DNA of 64,000 nucleotides from Amphibalanus amphitrite (lineage: Eukaryota; Arthropoda; Thecostraca; Balanomorpha; Balanidae), in contig NW_024881599.1 of NCBI RefSeq assembly GCF_019059575.1, forward strand, positions 186,001 to 250,000. Reading direction: 5' to 3'. A program made the translations under genes and the position numbers. Below the pieces are notes generated by a model. It saw only the letters and a program-made list of their open reading frames with translations. It searched no databases and was not told the DNA's origin. Below, piece after piece: positions 27,355 through 40,255 of this stretch; within the stretch, counting starts at the first letter, position 1; the number at the start of each line of letters is the position of its first letter.

Positions 27355-28479
27355 TTTAACAGTAAAGGAGACACATAAAGCACATACACACAGCAAGGCA
27401 AGCTAAAGCTAGCGCCACCAGCAATCAAGCACTTGCAGGGGTGAGTAGTGCTGAAGGGCAGGCAGCCAGTAAGGGGTGAGGAAAGACCAGAGAGGAGACT
27501 GTGGAGCTTCTGTACTAGCAACAAGGTGTCGAGAGCATGTAGGGACGACAGCAATCCATGAAGGTACTAGGTAGTCGCATGCAGATCAAGCAGACGATAT
27601 GTGCAGCAGACACAGACGTGCAGATCTCCGTGCAGATCACCGCAAGTTGATAGCGGTGTTTGGCAAGCAGCACAAACCGGGCTGACTCCTCCCAATGTCA
27701 AATGCCACTCTTACTTAAAAGATAATAACATGAAATTGAAAATGAAACATGAAAAATAACAAAAAGTAATCTGTCATCAATAAAAACCCATGTTGAAGCT
27801 AGTCAGTAGTCACTTGTCATTATGTTGCCCTCTTTGTTTTAGCCTTTTTATGATGACATCACATTTACCTACATCAGTCTCCATTGACCCATCATTGTAA
27901 AAGAGAGTGTGAGATGTTTTGTTACATAACTTGAGATGTGTTAGAGATAAAAGCATGAACTTGCCAGCATTTTATGTGGAATTTGGTGTTTTCTTTGCCT
28001 ACTGAAAGAAAACTTAATGAAATTATATTTATATATTATTTTTTATTTTTTCTTCTCTGTCCCTTAGCACCCCACATCCACCTCAAAATATGCATGTATC
28101 CAGAAAAGATAAGAGGATGATGAATGAATGGGTGGATTTGCACAAGTTTTTCAGGAAACATGTGTAATACATGTGACAATACACCTATGCATTCATTTTC
28201 CCTGTACACCCACTTGTTTACGTGGTACACACAGATTTTTGGAGATGTTTCAATTTTGTGAAAATGTAGCATGATTTTCAAATCCATTTTTGAACCAAAT
28301 CACTTGCATGAAAAACCATACCATTTTGTCCTATGGTTAAGAGCAAAACAGTGTCAACTACCACACTGAAGTTTTTATTGAACCTTCCCAAATTAGGAAG
28401 TTAATATGACTCAAAGTTTTTCCCATGCAACTGTCCCTTAACACCCCACTGTCCCTTAACACCCCATTTTACGGCATAT

Positions 28480-29505
28480 TTCAATATAGGTAAGACACCA
28501 CTTGTTTTAATGGAATCGCCTATTAGCACACTGCGCAGGGAATTAATCCCTTACATGACCTCATGAAAGGTAGCCTAAATTTGCTAAAAAAAAAACAGGA
28601 AAGAACTTACTAAAATTGTGTTTTACCATTGAAAAGAGCCTCTGTGCAGCCTTTATGATAGTTAGATTTTTGTAAGGTGAAATAATTGAATGACAGCTTG
28701 GTTGTGTGAAGTGTGAAAACTTGGCACTATTGAAAACAACACTTTTCCTAAAAAAGATAGGGTGATTTTTACTTACCATTGCTTGCAATCTATTCATGCG
28801 AGCAACTGTTTTCTTATCCCCGGGTAGGCAAAAATCAGGTCAGGTAAGGTTAGGTTCTTTTTGCTTTTATAAGGCCATATTTTATTTTCAATATATTTAT
28901 TCTTTCTATTTTATGGAATTCTAGAGTATTTTTTACGTTACAATTCTGCCGCACTTCGCACACACAGCGCGTAAACATCGAAACTGTGTCGGCAGCATAA
29001 TTTCTTTGTACGAAATGCAGTTGGTATAACTGATACATAAAAAATTATTGTCCATTTCAGTGTTTCCATGATGGTTTCCACATTATTTAGCATGGAAAAG
29101 TAGATTCTGACTAGAAAATGTATGATTTGATAGGCAAGGCAAAGGTCTTAAAAATCACCTAAGCCTATAATACCCCATGGTAGAAGAAAACAATCTCTTT
29201 CAGACCTTCCCTTCGCTTCTCAAATTTCAATCTGGCTTTCTAATAAATAATAACCAAGCTAATTGTAATGACACGTTGTCAAGAGTCAAGAGTTAACGAG
29301 TTAACTATATAGTACATACCATTGTAATTTGACAGCACCTCTTCCCTAAAGAATGGCTTAAGACATTTTCCGTGAACTTTAGTCACTGATAGACAGCCCC
29401 CGTCGATATATAATTGAATTGTTTGGGAAAATACCTTGCATCTACACACACGCCGCGGTTTCTCTCCGGCTTCTCTCCCTTTACAACACTTCGCAAACCA
29501 AGGCG
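28480..29505. other. AT-rich non-coding stretch
   Basis: I see no gene or convincing repeat end in this kilobase. Confidence 0.4.
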
Positions 29506-29507
29506 GC

Positions 29508-29643
29508 GTTCGATGTCTCCCGGACGGCAAAGATTCTTTGCCGTCCGGCCAATCCCGTCCAAGGTCAGCGGGGGCTCGGCTGCGGTTATGAAACGTGATT
29601 GGCCGGACGGCGTAGAATCTTCGCCGTCCGAGAGACATCGAAC
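29508..29643. mobile_element. Short foldback element
   Basis: Arms TTCGATGTCTCCCGGACGGC and their near complement (CCGTCCGAGAGACATCGAA) form an imperfect hairpin of about 136 bp. Inner arms contain GCAAAGATTCTTTGC. It is non-coding. Confidence 0.75.
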
Positions 29644-29707
29644 GCGGGGCAAAACAGTGCTTTATACGCTTATGGTCACAGGGGAGCAATGCCGCTTCAA
29701 CCCTATT

Positions 29708-30792
29708 GGCCGTAGTGTCTAACGGTGGCGGCCATATTGCGCAGACCAGAAACCGGCTGCCGCCTGTGTTGAGGAATAGGGAATTCGGGACCTCGATTTA
29801 CGTTTGCGGCCGCCGTATCCGTTACGTTCAAGTTACGTAGATACGGAACCCGGCATCTTACGCAGAATTGAGTGGGGAACACGATCGTATCTTCAGAATT
29901 CCTCAAATTTACTCGCCTGACCTACATTTGCCCCGGCCGAGGGGGTTGATTGAACCCACCTCGCTAATGCACCGCTAATTAAACTAGAATTAAGCGGTAA
30001 AGTGGTCGTATGCGGCAAGGTATAATGCATAGTGACTGGTAGGAACCCGCTGTAGGGGTCTCAGGTCAACCGGTGACCTCTGAGGTCAGGTCAAGTGATC
30101 TAAGGCACGGGTTCGGTTTTTCGTAAATAACTTCGCCAAAAATGGCCGTAGAGCCGCGATTTTGGCATCATCGTGTTCAGCTAGCTCAGGCGCATCGAGT
30201 GATATACCTTTTGTTCGGGTCAGGTCAACTTAGGGTGTTGACCTCAGGTCAAGGTCAGGTCAGCACCCTCAGGTCACGAAGTTGGTCGAAAGAGGTCATG
30301 TCGCATATCATTCGATTCGGCAGGTCTTCCTGAGTCCATTGGTGGCTTTCCCGACTCGCTAGCTCAATTTGATCGGGAGTTATTGAAGAAAAATGGTGAC
30401 CCTTGTGACGTCACAAATGACGTCACGCAAGGGCAACAATGCAAATATGAAGCATAGAACCTTGCAAAGAGTGCATGAAATCATGATTTTATATGCTTGA
30501 GATAGTTTCAGATCATTCTCGGCGCCAAAATAACAATTTTCATATTTCCCCATTGACTTATAAGGGTTTAACGTATTAGTTCCTTATAGCTGATGATTTT
30601 TTAGGATTTCATCTTGTTCTCCACTCAATTCTGCGTAAGATGCCGGGTTCCGTGTCCACATAGCTTGAGCGTAACGGATGCAGCGACCGCAAACGTAAAT
30701 CGAGGTCCCGAATTCCCTATTCCCCAGCACAGGCGGCGGCCGCTTTCTGGTCTGCGCAACATGGCGGCACCGTTGGACACCATTTGGCGGCC
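29708..30792. mobile_element. Long-inverted-repeat element enclosing an AGGTCA-rich unit
   Basis: Arms of about 180 bp at 29708-29886 and 30612-30792 are diverged reverse complements (shared AGGGAATTCGGGACCTCGAT and ATGCCGGGTTCCG in one orientation). The middle contains a partial family-B-like unit at 29938-30606 with a GGGGGTTGATTGAACCC hairpin and clustered AGGTCA sites. Confidence 0.8.
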
Positions 30793-30817
30793 GATGCGCA
30801 TTCCACATTATATACCG

Positions 30818-30921
30818 GGGTTACATGAGCAAGTAAATGCGTATCAGGAACGGATTTTCCTATTCGCTCACCATTGTAGTCCGTTTGTAATGCGTATTAA
30901 CTCTGCTCATGTAACCCCGAG
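30818..30921. mobile_element. Small inverted-repeat MITE
   Basis: The ends CGGGGTTACATGAGCA and TGCTCATGTAACCCCG are perfect complements enclosing about 104 bp. Confidence 0.7.
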
Positions 30922-31079
30922 CATAGAGTTCAGTGCTTATGGTGCACATGCTTAAAAATCTTGTGTTCTTTTCAGATGTTCGTAAGCCTGAATAGCGAAA
31001 CTACGAAACACCAGCCAATCAGAGGAAAGAAAAGTGAACAACCTCTCCGAGGCGAGGCAGCCGAATGACCAGTGGCGTA

Positions 31080-31356
31080 GCCGGGCACGTGCCCCCCCCA
31101 TCGGGTCGAGGGGCCCTGCGGCGCTAATTGGCCGTTGAGTGTCCATACCGGCCAAATTTAGACTCAGAAGGGCCCCACAGAGCTCATAACCTCATGGACC
31201 CCTTAGTAACCACACTTAGATCCCCATCGGACCCCTTGCCGGCCTTTGAGGGCCCCTTGGCGGCCTCTGAGAGCCCCTTGGCGGCTTCTTAGGGCCCTTA
31301 ACGGCCTATGAAGACCCCTTACCGGCCTGAGGGCCCCTTGCCGGCCTCTGGGAGTC
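31080..31356. repeat. GGCCC-rich degenerate repeat, left part
   Basis: This stretch repeats short GGGCCCCTTGGCGGCCTCTG-like units. The same material resumes at 43105-43368, 51858-51993 and 54781-55165, so one larger repeat appears to have been split by the later insertions. Confidence 0.65.
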
Positions 31357-33337
31357 TGTGATTTCCGTTTTTCAGTTCGCCCCAGGCCGGGTCGAACGTC
31401 AGATGGCCTGGCGGTAGATCGTGTTCATCGTTGGAATATTTGTGTGAAGGGAGTGGCAGGTGTTCTCGGAGCGGACGAGTTCGGTGGTATGTCCCAGTGT
31501 TCCAGTGAGCGTCTTCCCCTCGATTCCCCTGACATATACCCATTCCCCATTTTCTTCCCCGGTGCCCAGACCTCTTATTAAAGAATTGACTCCCGTCACC
31601 TAATGTATTTTACTAAGCTACAAGTGAGACAGAAAGCAGATAAAAGCGGGTTCGGGCCACCAGTAAATACCTTAGTGACATACGGTCAACTAATAGGTAC
31701 GACTGTCGGGCACAGATAGCACGGGCCAACGGCCAACGGTGCGGACTCATGCCGCCTGGCACGACCTCCCTAGATGCCGATGGATATTCACCGAGAAGAG
31801 CTACCGATGCCATGATAGCGGACGAAATGGTGTGGTGGAGTCATGTCAAGTGTTGACCTGGCCTGAAGGGCAGCAGTGAGTGTGGTGAGTGGAAAGAGTG
31901 GAAATGAAAGTGTGTGATTTTGGTGAACACTCACATTGCAGCGGGGGAACGGTTCGAGTAGCTCGAGCAGCACGTCCAGCAGTCGTCAGGCCGAGAGCGA
32001 GAGGAGACTGAGCCCCCTTGGCTCTCGCCCGGTCCCGTTTTATGCGTTCTCCCCCCGAGTTTTTCTTTGTGGGCCTAGCTGCCGGCCGAACCCCCCGAAC
32101 CCGAGAGGTGCTGCCCCCTACGGTCTTCTAAGTGGTGAAAGATGAGGTGTCGCTCCGGTCCGTTGTGAGTGTGTTTCTGAGAGTTGTTTGTCGTATCATG
32201 ACATCGGCAGAGTAAGATTGGCTCGAATGTTTGGCTACACGTACGATCACATCTCTTCGGCTACGCTCTTATAGTTCTACTTGAATTTCAGTCGAGATAC
32301 ACACTAAGTAGACATTGACCATGACATCGGACATCGGTGAACATTTTTTCGGACAGCTTGCCTGCACAGTTCTAACGTTGGTTTTACTGGAATGGATCAC
32401 CGCGAGATTACATGACACCGTTGATCGATCAGATAGAATACAACGATATTCAAAGTAGGACAGTTTGCCGGGTAAATATAACAATAACTTGACTTCGCTA
32501 AATCAAAATCAAACAGCACTACCTCGATGCACACATTTCGGAACAGCTAGCCAGATCAATGGTAGCGTGATTGCGATTGAGCGTCTAACTCTCTTTCAGT
32601 CTTGAATGTAGAACGCTTTTATTGATGATATCACTAAATTTATTCTGCCACCAACCCCTTTCATCCTTGATCGTCCTGCCCGTCCGCGGTGTTGTCGACG
32701 GGCGCTGCCAGCGGGCGGTATTTGCCCGCGGCCCCCGAGTGCCGCCGGCCAGGGAGGCGTAGTCACCAGGCCGTGACGGCCGGCGTGGCGGCCGCATTTG
32801 GTCGTCCGGGACCGTGACAGACGTCGACGGTCGTTGTGGATGACGGCTTCGTCGAACGACGGGCGGCCGTTGTTTACTGCCTCGGCCGTCGAATGATGAG
32901 AGGGCTGCGTGACGGCCTGGCGGCCCTGCCGTCGGTGCAATAGGGCGGCGCCCTCTCCGCTCTGGAAGGCCAGATGACGTCCTTCGACTGCTCTATCTGT
33001 CATTCTGAGGGCAGAGGGTGATTTATAAGCGCGGCGCTGCACTGCGGTGGATTAATTTTTTCTATTAGAACTTATTTGAAGTCGGGAATACTGGCGCTGC
33101 GGCTCCCTTGCTGCAACACTGGAGGGGGGCGTAGTACTTGTTTGTGTGCACCTGTAACTAGGTTATAACCGGGTTAACTAGTTTTTATTGATGGGCGCGG
33201 TTCTGATTACGAGTGCCGGCTGCTATGATGTTTTTGTTGATGGGCGCGGCTCTGTGACGAGTGAGGGCTGCCCTTCGGCCACCGGCCGTGCAGAGAGAGA
33301 AGGCGCTGACCGAAACGAGCGACTAATCATATAATCA
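31357..33337 (-). repeat. LTR of the LARD-like element (3' LTR on the minus strand)
   Basis: This 1981-bp repeat is identical, as far as I compared, to 41122-43102. Short open frames inside it are shared by both copies and show no protein family. Confidence 0.9.
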
Positions 33338-33357
33338 TATATGTCACACTTTTAAAA

Positions 33358-33540
33358 TTGGGTTTTTGGAACTGTTGCCATTGTAATGCAAAAGGCGAAC
33401 GAGCGACTAATTGTAATGCAAAAGGCGAACGAGCGACTAATCATATAATCATATATGTCACATTTTTAAAATTGGGTTTTTGGAACTGTTGCCATTATAA
33501 TGCAAAAGGCGAACAAGCGACTAATCATATAAGGCAATAT
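33358..33540. repeat. Local duplication at the LTR border
   Basis: The LTR end and adjacent interior (CGAGCGACTAATCATATAAT and GGGTTTTTGGAACTGTTGCC) are repeated two to three times just inside the LTR. Confidence 0.75.
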
Positions 33541-34435
33541 GTACGTAATGCAACTCACCTGGTTTGAGAAGGGGCAACGTCGTATTACCTGGTTCCGGAA
33601 TGAATCCGAGCCCCTGCCAATGTGCCGGATGTACACGGGTAAGGCCGTCCCACGCATTAGATCCGAAGACGATGCGGGCGGTGGGCGCTGCTGCCGTGGT
33701 GATCGGTTTAGTTAGTGAGAGGCCTGTCGGCGGTAGTAGATGCGAGCTTCAATCAACATGTAATTCGACCCGAGTGTAATATTCCCCTGAGCTCCAAGCG
33801 TGCCCAAAGGGAACCCAACCCGGTCACGCAGAAACAGCAGCGACAGGCGACAACCCGTCAGATGTTGAGTGGCCAAAAATTGGAAGTGCGCAGCAGGAAG
33901 GTGGAGGGATGAAATGGCATCCGTGTGGGCATTTGTTGGTGGGTACAGATTCGCACAGAAGCGGTTATTAAAGTCGGCGAAAATTGAGAAAAATTATAGG
34001 TGTCCTCGCTGTGTGGTATGATGAAACACACATATAAAACCAAGAAGAGAGAAGTGAGTCTGCGGCATTTCTTTACACATTAGGTTCCCAAACGAAACCA
34101 GGCGAGTAAGTAAGATGGTGATAACAGAAGTCATAGGTACAACGGTGAGAGAAGCGGTGTGATTGGCCGTACACCGGAGGTTTCCAAACGAAACCGGACG
34201 AGCAAGCACGTCGAACACGCAAAGATGGTAGAAGCAAGTCTGCAAGGGCGCTGATGTTCTCACACCGGAGCCGTTCCCAATCGGAACCGGACTAGCAAGT
34301 AAGACGATAAGAAACACACATCATACATAAAGATGATAGAAGTAAGTCGGCAAGGGCGCTGATGTTCTCACACCGGAGCCGTTCCCAATCGGAACCGGAC
34401 GAGCAAGTACGACAATATACGCAAAAATGATTGTA

Positions 34436-34500
34436 TTGTATTGTATTGTATTGAACAATCATGAGCGATCCACATTCTAAAAGTGCGTGGCGATTACTGC
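34436..34500 (-). mobile_element. 3' end of a non-LTR element with (TATTG)n tail
   Basis: A TATTG microsatellite is followed by AACAATCATGAGCGATCCAC, the same sequence as at 52545-52615, where it follows a reverse transcriptase fragment. This copy is a very short 5'-truncated insertion. Confidence 0.7.
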
Positions 34501-34600
34501 TGATAGAGGCAAGTCGGCAAGGGTGTTGATGTTCTTCACACCGGAGGTTCCCAATCGGAACCGTACGAGCAAGTACGATGATAAGAAACACACATCGTAG

Positions 34601-35542
34601 GGGAAAGTGGGGTAAGACGGACACCTTAACTTTGGAGCCATTTTTCGGCCGGTTAGAAACATCATAGAAACGGGAAACTGAGTGAAAACCTCTTTTAGAC
34701 ATTTTACTTCCATTTGCCAGAAGATGAGACTTAGACCTGATTCAACAAATAAACTGCAGCTATTTTTGCAAAACCTTGCAAAAACCCGTCTTACCCCACC
34801 CCATGGGGTAAGACGGTCACATGGGTAGGGCAAGACGGCCAGCTTCTTTCACCGACCAGTACAGCTCGCAACAAATGCCCGAAATTAGCTGCATTGATAC
34901 AGTCGCTCGTTGGTCTCAAGTGCCTCGGAAATGGCAGTATACAAGATTTGTGCAGAAGGCGTATGCTCGTATATAGGCCCTAGATCAGAAGTCATGTAGA
35001 ACCGTTTTTCACATTCATCATTCGAGAATAAACTGTGCCGAAGGAATATTGCTAACATGTCTGTGAGTATCGGAATCGAAGATATTCTTATAAGAAATGC
35101 TTCTTTTTTTCCTACAGCAACAAAAATATTTTCACCATTACAGACCCATTGGATTCATAGTTGCCCGTCTTACCCCTAACTCAATGTAAGAAGTTCAGCA
35201 CAATTTTTCTCTGTGGACAATTTGATGCAGACAAAGCAAATCCGCGGTAAATGAGCACTGGTGGCATATGAGTGTACCACAAGTGATTGCGAGTTTTTAG
35301 CTGTATAGTGCTGCACACAAAAACTTGCACAATACATTATGGATGTTTTCAATGAAATTAGTGTTTTAAAGAAATCAAAATAAAAGATTATCGACTGAAC
35401 ACAAAATCACCAAACTTCAATGGTGGTGTGTAGTGGGAAAGACAATTCTGGTCCTAATTTTTCTCGCTCGTAGCGCTATTGGTTTGGTCTGCAGAAGGGG
35501 TGCCCGTCTTACCTACCCTGACCGTCTTACCCCACTTTCCCC
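34601..35542. mobile_element. TA-flanked MITE with GTAAGACGG ends
   Basis: The ends GGGGAAAGTGGGGTAAGACG and complement lie between TA dinucleotides. Internal copies of GTCTTACCCCA occur several times. It is non-coding and inserted into one unit of the surrounding palindrome array. Confidence 0.88.
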
Positions 35543-36365
35543 TACATAAAGATGATAGAAGTAAGCGGATGGGCGAGTAGGACGAGAAGAAACACACATC
35601 ATACATTAAGATGATAGAAGTAAGTTTGCAACAGTGCCGGTTGATCTTCACACCGGAGGTTCCCAAACGGAACCGGCCGAGCATTCAGATGATGAAACAC
35701 ACATACAAAAACCAAGAGAGAGAGAAGTGCCGGAGGTTCCCAAACGGAACCGGCCGAGCATTCTGATGATGAAACACACATAACACATATACAAAACCAA
35801 GAGAGAGAGAGAGAGAGAGAAGTGTTGGGCGTTGTTCACGCCGGAGGTTCCCAAACGGAACCGTCCGAGCATTCAGATGATGAAATACACATACAAAAAC
35901 CAAGAGAGAGAGAGAAGTGTTGGGCGTTGTTCCCGCCGGAGGTTCCCAAACGGAACCGTCCGAGCATTCAGATGATGAAACACACATACAAAAACCAAGA
36001 GAGAGAGAGAAGTGTTGGGCGTTGTTCACGCCGGAGGTTCCCAAACGGAACCGTCCGAGCATTCAGATGATGAAACACACATACAAAAACCAAGAGAGAG
36101 AGAGAAGTGTTGGGCGTTGTTCACGCCGGAGGTCCCCAAACGGAACCGTCCGAGCGTTCAGATGATGAAACACACATACATACACAAAAACGTAGAAGCA
36201 TGTGGGTGTGGGCAAGGGGCTGATGGTCTCCACACCGGAGCCGTTCCCAAACGAAACCTGGGCGAACAAGTAAGATGATGATAAACATTCACCATAATCA
36301 AAGAGAGGAGCAATGCGGCGGCGGTGTTAAACGTTCGCCACGTCGGAGGTTCCCAAGCGGAACCG

Positions 36366-38865
36366 AACACTGGCGGAATGTGATCACATCATCTCACGGT
36401 GTGTAACGGTTCGGGGCTCTGCGGAGGCGAGCCGACCGGCGCGGAGCCGTCCGGATGTCGTCGTGCGGCATGTGGTCCATGTCGTCGGACGATGGAGTCG
36501 ATGTCGGAAATTCCAGCCTAAGGAGGAGCCCAATACAAAGAGAAGGGTCATTGATACCGTCTCGGTCACTCGGAGAACCATGTCCGCCTTTGATAGCGGC
36601 ATTGTCCTTGGAACGGTAATACCTGCATTACAACGGATCTGGAATCACGATCCTTGGCTCGGTCGTGGTCAGCTGGTATAATATATAAAGTTGCCTCTTA
36701 GGAATCCGGAAAATGTTCGGCACCAATGTGTTTCTTTAGCAGCCGTCGCGCCCACTACAATGTATCCTTCCATTTAACCTTGTCACCTGGAACATCCTAA
36801 ATCTCTTCTTTCGCCATTTTCGCACCTAAATTGCGTTGAATCCCAATCCCCGCGCGAGACAAGAGGAGGCAATAAATAAACATGGAGACAAAATAAATAT
36901 GGTGGCGATCTATCTCTCTCTCGAACTACTCGGTCTCTTCGCATGGGCAACGATTCTGCAACAGCCGCGGCTGATGTCCGGAACAATAAGGCATCGCTAT
37001 CCAAATCCCATGCGATCCTTAGGGGTGAAAACTCTTTTCTCTCATCATCTCTCGTATCATCACCGCTTCATCCGACTCGCGCGCGCAAAAGTTTCCTAAC
37101 AATGCGAAGATAACTCGTTCCGGGGCATCACATCAAGCCTTTAAGCAGTTGTTGAGAAGTTACCCAGACCTAATTTAGAGAGTCGTGTCAATGATAAACA
37201 CCGTCACCCTCGCACCCGGCCTATCATAGCTATTCAGACGATGAAGTCGCCTGCAGAGCTCTGATGGTGTGATATCGAAAAGCGCCACCAGAAACCCGTC
37301 ATCGGTGCCCCTAAGGTCCGATGACGCGTCAATAATTGGGTAATCGAGAGTTCGAGCTGCAGTCTCTCACAAACGATCGCGTTATGCCTTACGCAATGTG
37401 CGGGTTCCTGGGGCGGGAACCGCACATCCCAATAATTGACCGCAACTCGTCAGTTGCACTTCTACTCATCTTCTTATCTCTTTCACCTTCATCATATCGT
37501 CATCATCTCATCGTACTCTCATCATCTCAGCTTTCCGTCACTACTACACATGTTTCAAACTACGGTGTCTCTTTGTCTTCGCTTATCTCTAAGCATCATC
37601 TTCTTCCTCTGATCTCTTATCTCTTATCTCTGCGGTCTGCCTCCCCTTTCCCAAATTTTGAGAGCATTGTATGGTTATATGCCTATTACGGCCCACGTCC
37701 GGGTTCCACCGTGATCGAGCGTCTTTCTGAATTGCCCGTTTTAGATACGGACCATGTCCGTTCCGATAATGCCTGGATTTCACTGGACTGTTAAGACGAG
37801 AGCTGGGGCCCTACGGTTCCCGATTAGATCTTGGTAAATCGGGAGCCTCGGGCGAACTGGTATGGGTGACTGGAAGTGATCTAAAGTAAGTATTCTCGTT
37901 GGTGCAATGGTAACCATAATTAACAATAAGTATGGTTGAGCAGGGCGATACTTGTCAGATCACTAACGTTCTCGCATCCTATGACGCGCACTGGTCCATT
38001 GACAGGTAATTAAACGACCGATGGAATAAAATCGCACGCCTGTGTGACCGTGGCGTAGAATTCCGTGTTCACTAGTCGCCCTGGTGTGCTCATCCCAGTC
38101 TCTCCACTGATATTTGGCAACAGTCTCGTAAAATGTCACAAAAATGACATTCCGGCTTGACGGAGTACAGTCACAGAATTGCAACTCGGTATGGAGACAG
38201 GAACGCCTTTGCTGAGCCCTTACAGTAGCAATGAGAAACTATACAATGCTCTGAATTCGGATGGCTTTGAAAATTTCGTCCCATGAGACAGCAACTTATC
38301 TCGCTATTTCTGTCGTGCGCATATACCTATCTTTTCTTCGACTACTTATCTCCTTCCGCATCTGAGTCTCAGGCAAACGTATATCTCTCTCTAGATACCT
38401 CTGTAGTGGATACCACTTATACGTCAAGGAGGGTTCCAGACTCCCTGACCTCTCAATTTCTCTTTTCTCAAGACCTCTCAACCCCATTTCTCTATTCACT
38501 CTCTCTTTTCTTGTCCATGCACCGATGCTATGCACAGATCTAAGCGCGGAAACCGTGAATGCCTCTTCTTGGTCAGACGGCACCTTTGCTGCTTTTAGAC
38601 GGCACCTTTGCTGTTTTTAATTTTATACCAGAGAACCGTAAGTTCACTCTGGGATTTAGAGTCGACCAGCGCGAAAAGACCAATCCTGGCGGCTTGCCTG
38701 CAGAAAAAGGGAGCATCTGCTGCTACCAATGATGCATGGAACACAATGAGCGCTTCAAAGTCGAACTGACGCGAAAACCATTCAACAATGGTGCAGGCTG
38801 CTGATATGAGTACCTTGAAACGCATCTAAGTTGGAAGGACCTAAGGAGAACGCAACAGTGTGGTC
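36366..38865. other. LARD interior without recognised features
   Basis: No retroviral-type domain, no clear repeat and no gene is visible in these 2.5 kb apart from TC-rich stretches near 37.45-37.65 and 38.28-38.52 kb. Confidence 0.4.
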
Positions 38866-38869
38866 AATG

Positions 38870-40255
38870 CTTCCGTAAGTGTTGAAGGTGGGAACGGCCT
38901 GCTGCTATGTAGCGACGTCGCATACGGTACTGAATGTGTTTCTGGTTCGAAAAAACGACATGATGATAATTCAGCAAGGGCGCAAGTGTGCTGTGTGTCC
39001 AAACGACACAAAGGTCGATAGTGGCGCGGGTATCTCACACCGAGTCGACAGAAAATGCAGCGACGATGTAAGTGCAGTACCGGGCGTATCAAAATTGAGA
39101 CGACAGAAAAAGCAACGATGATGTTCGCATACTGTACTGAATGTGTCTCTGGTTAGAAAAACGCCAAGATGATAATTCAGCAAGGACGCAATCGTGCTGT
39201 GTGTCCAAACGACACAAAGATGAATAGTGGCGCGGGTATTTCACACCGAGTCGACAGAAAATGCAGCGACGATGTAAGTGCAGTACCGGGCGTATCAAAA
39301 TTGAGACGACAGAAAATGCAACGATGATGTAAAATTCAGACGACAGAGAACGCAACGATGATGTAGGTAAACGGTACCAGGCAAAGAAGTACCAGGTGCC
39401 TCAAGATTGAGTCAAAAGAAAAGGCAACGATGGCAACGATGATGCGAATGGTACCGTGTGTCTCAAGATTGAGACGACAGAAGATACAAAAATGAGGTAA
39501 ATAACGGGCGTATCAAGCTTGAAATACACGATAAAACAACAAAGATGCAAACGGTACCGATTGTCTCAAGATTGAGACGACAGAAAATGCAATGATGAAG
39601 TAAATGGTAGCGGGCGTCTCAAGATTGAAAATAGCGTCTCAAAATTGACAATGCACGATAAGCAACAAAAATGCGACTGGTGCCATGAGCGTCTCAAATT
39701 TGCAAACGGTGGGACGAAAATGCGTCAATGGGCTGTGTTTCAAGATTGCAACGACGGGACGAAAATGTACCAATGACGCAACTGAGGCTAGAGTCGTCTC
39801 AAGATTACAACGGCGATGCAAACGGTGCCAGGAGCGTCGTATCAAGATTGCAAACGACGCGAAGAAAATGCAGTAAACGAGCTAGGGGCGCCTCAAGATT
39901 AAAACGGCCTGATAAAGCAACAATGATGCAAACGGTACCGAGCTTGTTCATGGTTCGAAAAACGTCACGATGATAACTCGGGAAAGACGCAAGTGTACCT
40001 ACTGTGTGCCCAACCGTTGCAGACAACAAAACTATGGCGTGGGTGTCTCAAAACTGCAACAATGAGGCAAACGGATGGGGGAAGATTGCAAACGACACGA
40101 CGATAATGCAGATGCAAAGGATGCCACGAGCGTCTCAAGATTGCATCGACGCAATGAAGCAAAAATGATGCAAACGGTACCGGGTACTGAGATGGAAGCT
40201 GCCCATTGCCCAATGCACCATGCAGCACGTTGCACAGCGAGCAGTGGATGTCTCT
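38870..40255. repeat. Degenerate tandem repeat in the LARD interior
   Basis: Variants of CTCAAGATTGAGACGACAGA, AAATGCAACGATGATG and AACGGTACCG recur every 60-70 bases for about 1.4 kb. Some blocks (39010-39110 and 39200-39310) are near-identical to each other. Confidence 0.8.

Larger units (their letters stand above)
23240..27720 (-). mobile_element. CR1/L2-like non-LTR retrotransposon
   Basis: This is a nearly complete two-ORF element on the minus strand: ORF1 with a PHD-like zinc domain, then ORF2 with endonuclease and reverse transcriptase. The ORF2 stop is at 23243. The 5' and 3' boundaries are approximate, as I found no clear target duplication. ORF1 carries one in-frame TAG; ORF2 is intact. 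Confidence 0.88.
22581..28474. mobile_element. Inverted-repeat element split around a non-LTR retrotransposon
   Basis: Terminal repeats CCGTAAAACGGGGTGTTAAG (22581) and its near complement ending at 28474 (TTAACACCCCATTTTACGG) bracket the region. Segments at 22610-22785 and 27905-28065 are diverged direct copies of each other (shared CAGCATTTTATGTGGAATTT). The CR1-like retrotransposon lies between them. Whether this is one element or two related ones is open. Confidence 0.6.
34080..36365. repeat. Array of units each carrying a GGTTCC/GGAACC palindrome
   Basis: At least twelve units contain GGTTCCCAAACGGAACC or close variants, for example at 35658, 35735, 35846, 35941, 36036 and 36131. The last four are spaced exactly 95 bp apart. 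Between them are GATGATGAAACACACATAC and a GAGAGA tract. The array is interrupted by the MITE at 34601-35542. Confidence 0.9.

Noticed and set aside
31399..33042. Short frames repeated in both LTRs of the LARD-like element
   Set aside because: They are identical in both copies because the LTRs are identical. No domain or codon pattern suggests a protein.
34080..36365. CRISPR-like look of palindromic units at regular spacing
   Set aside because: The whole 95-bp unit is repeated, including the supposed spacers. There are no cas genes, and the surrounding DNA is animal repeat sequence.
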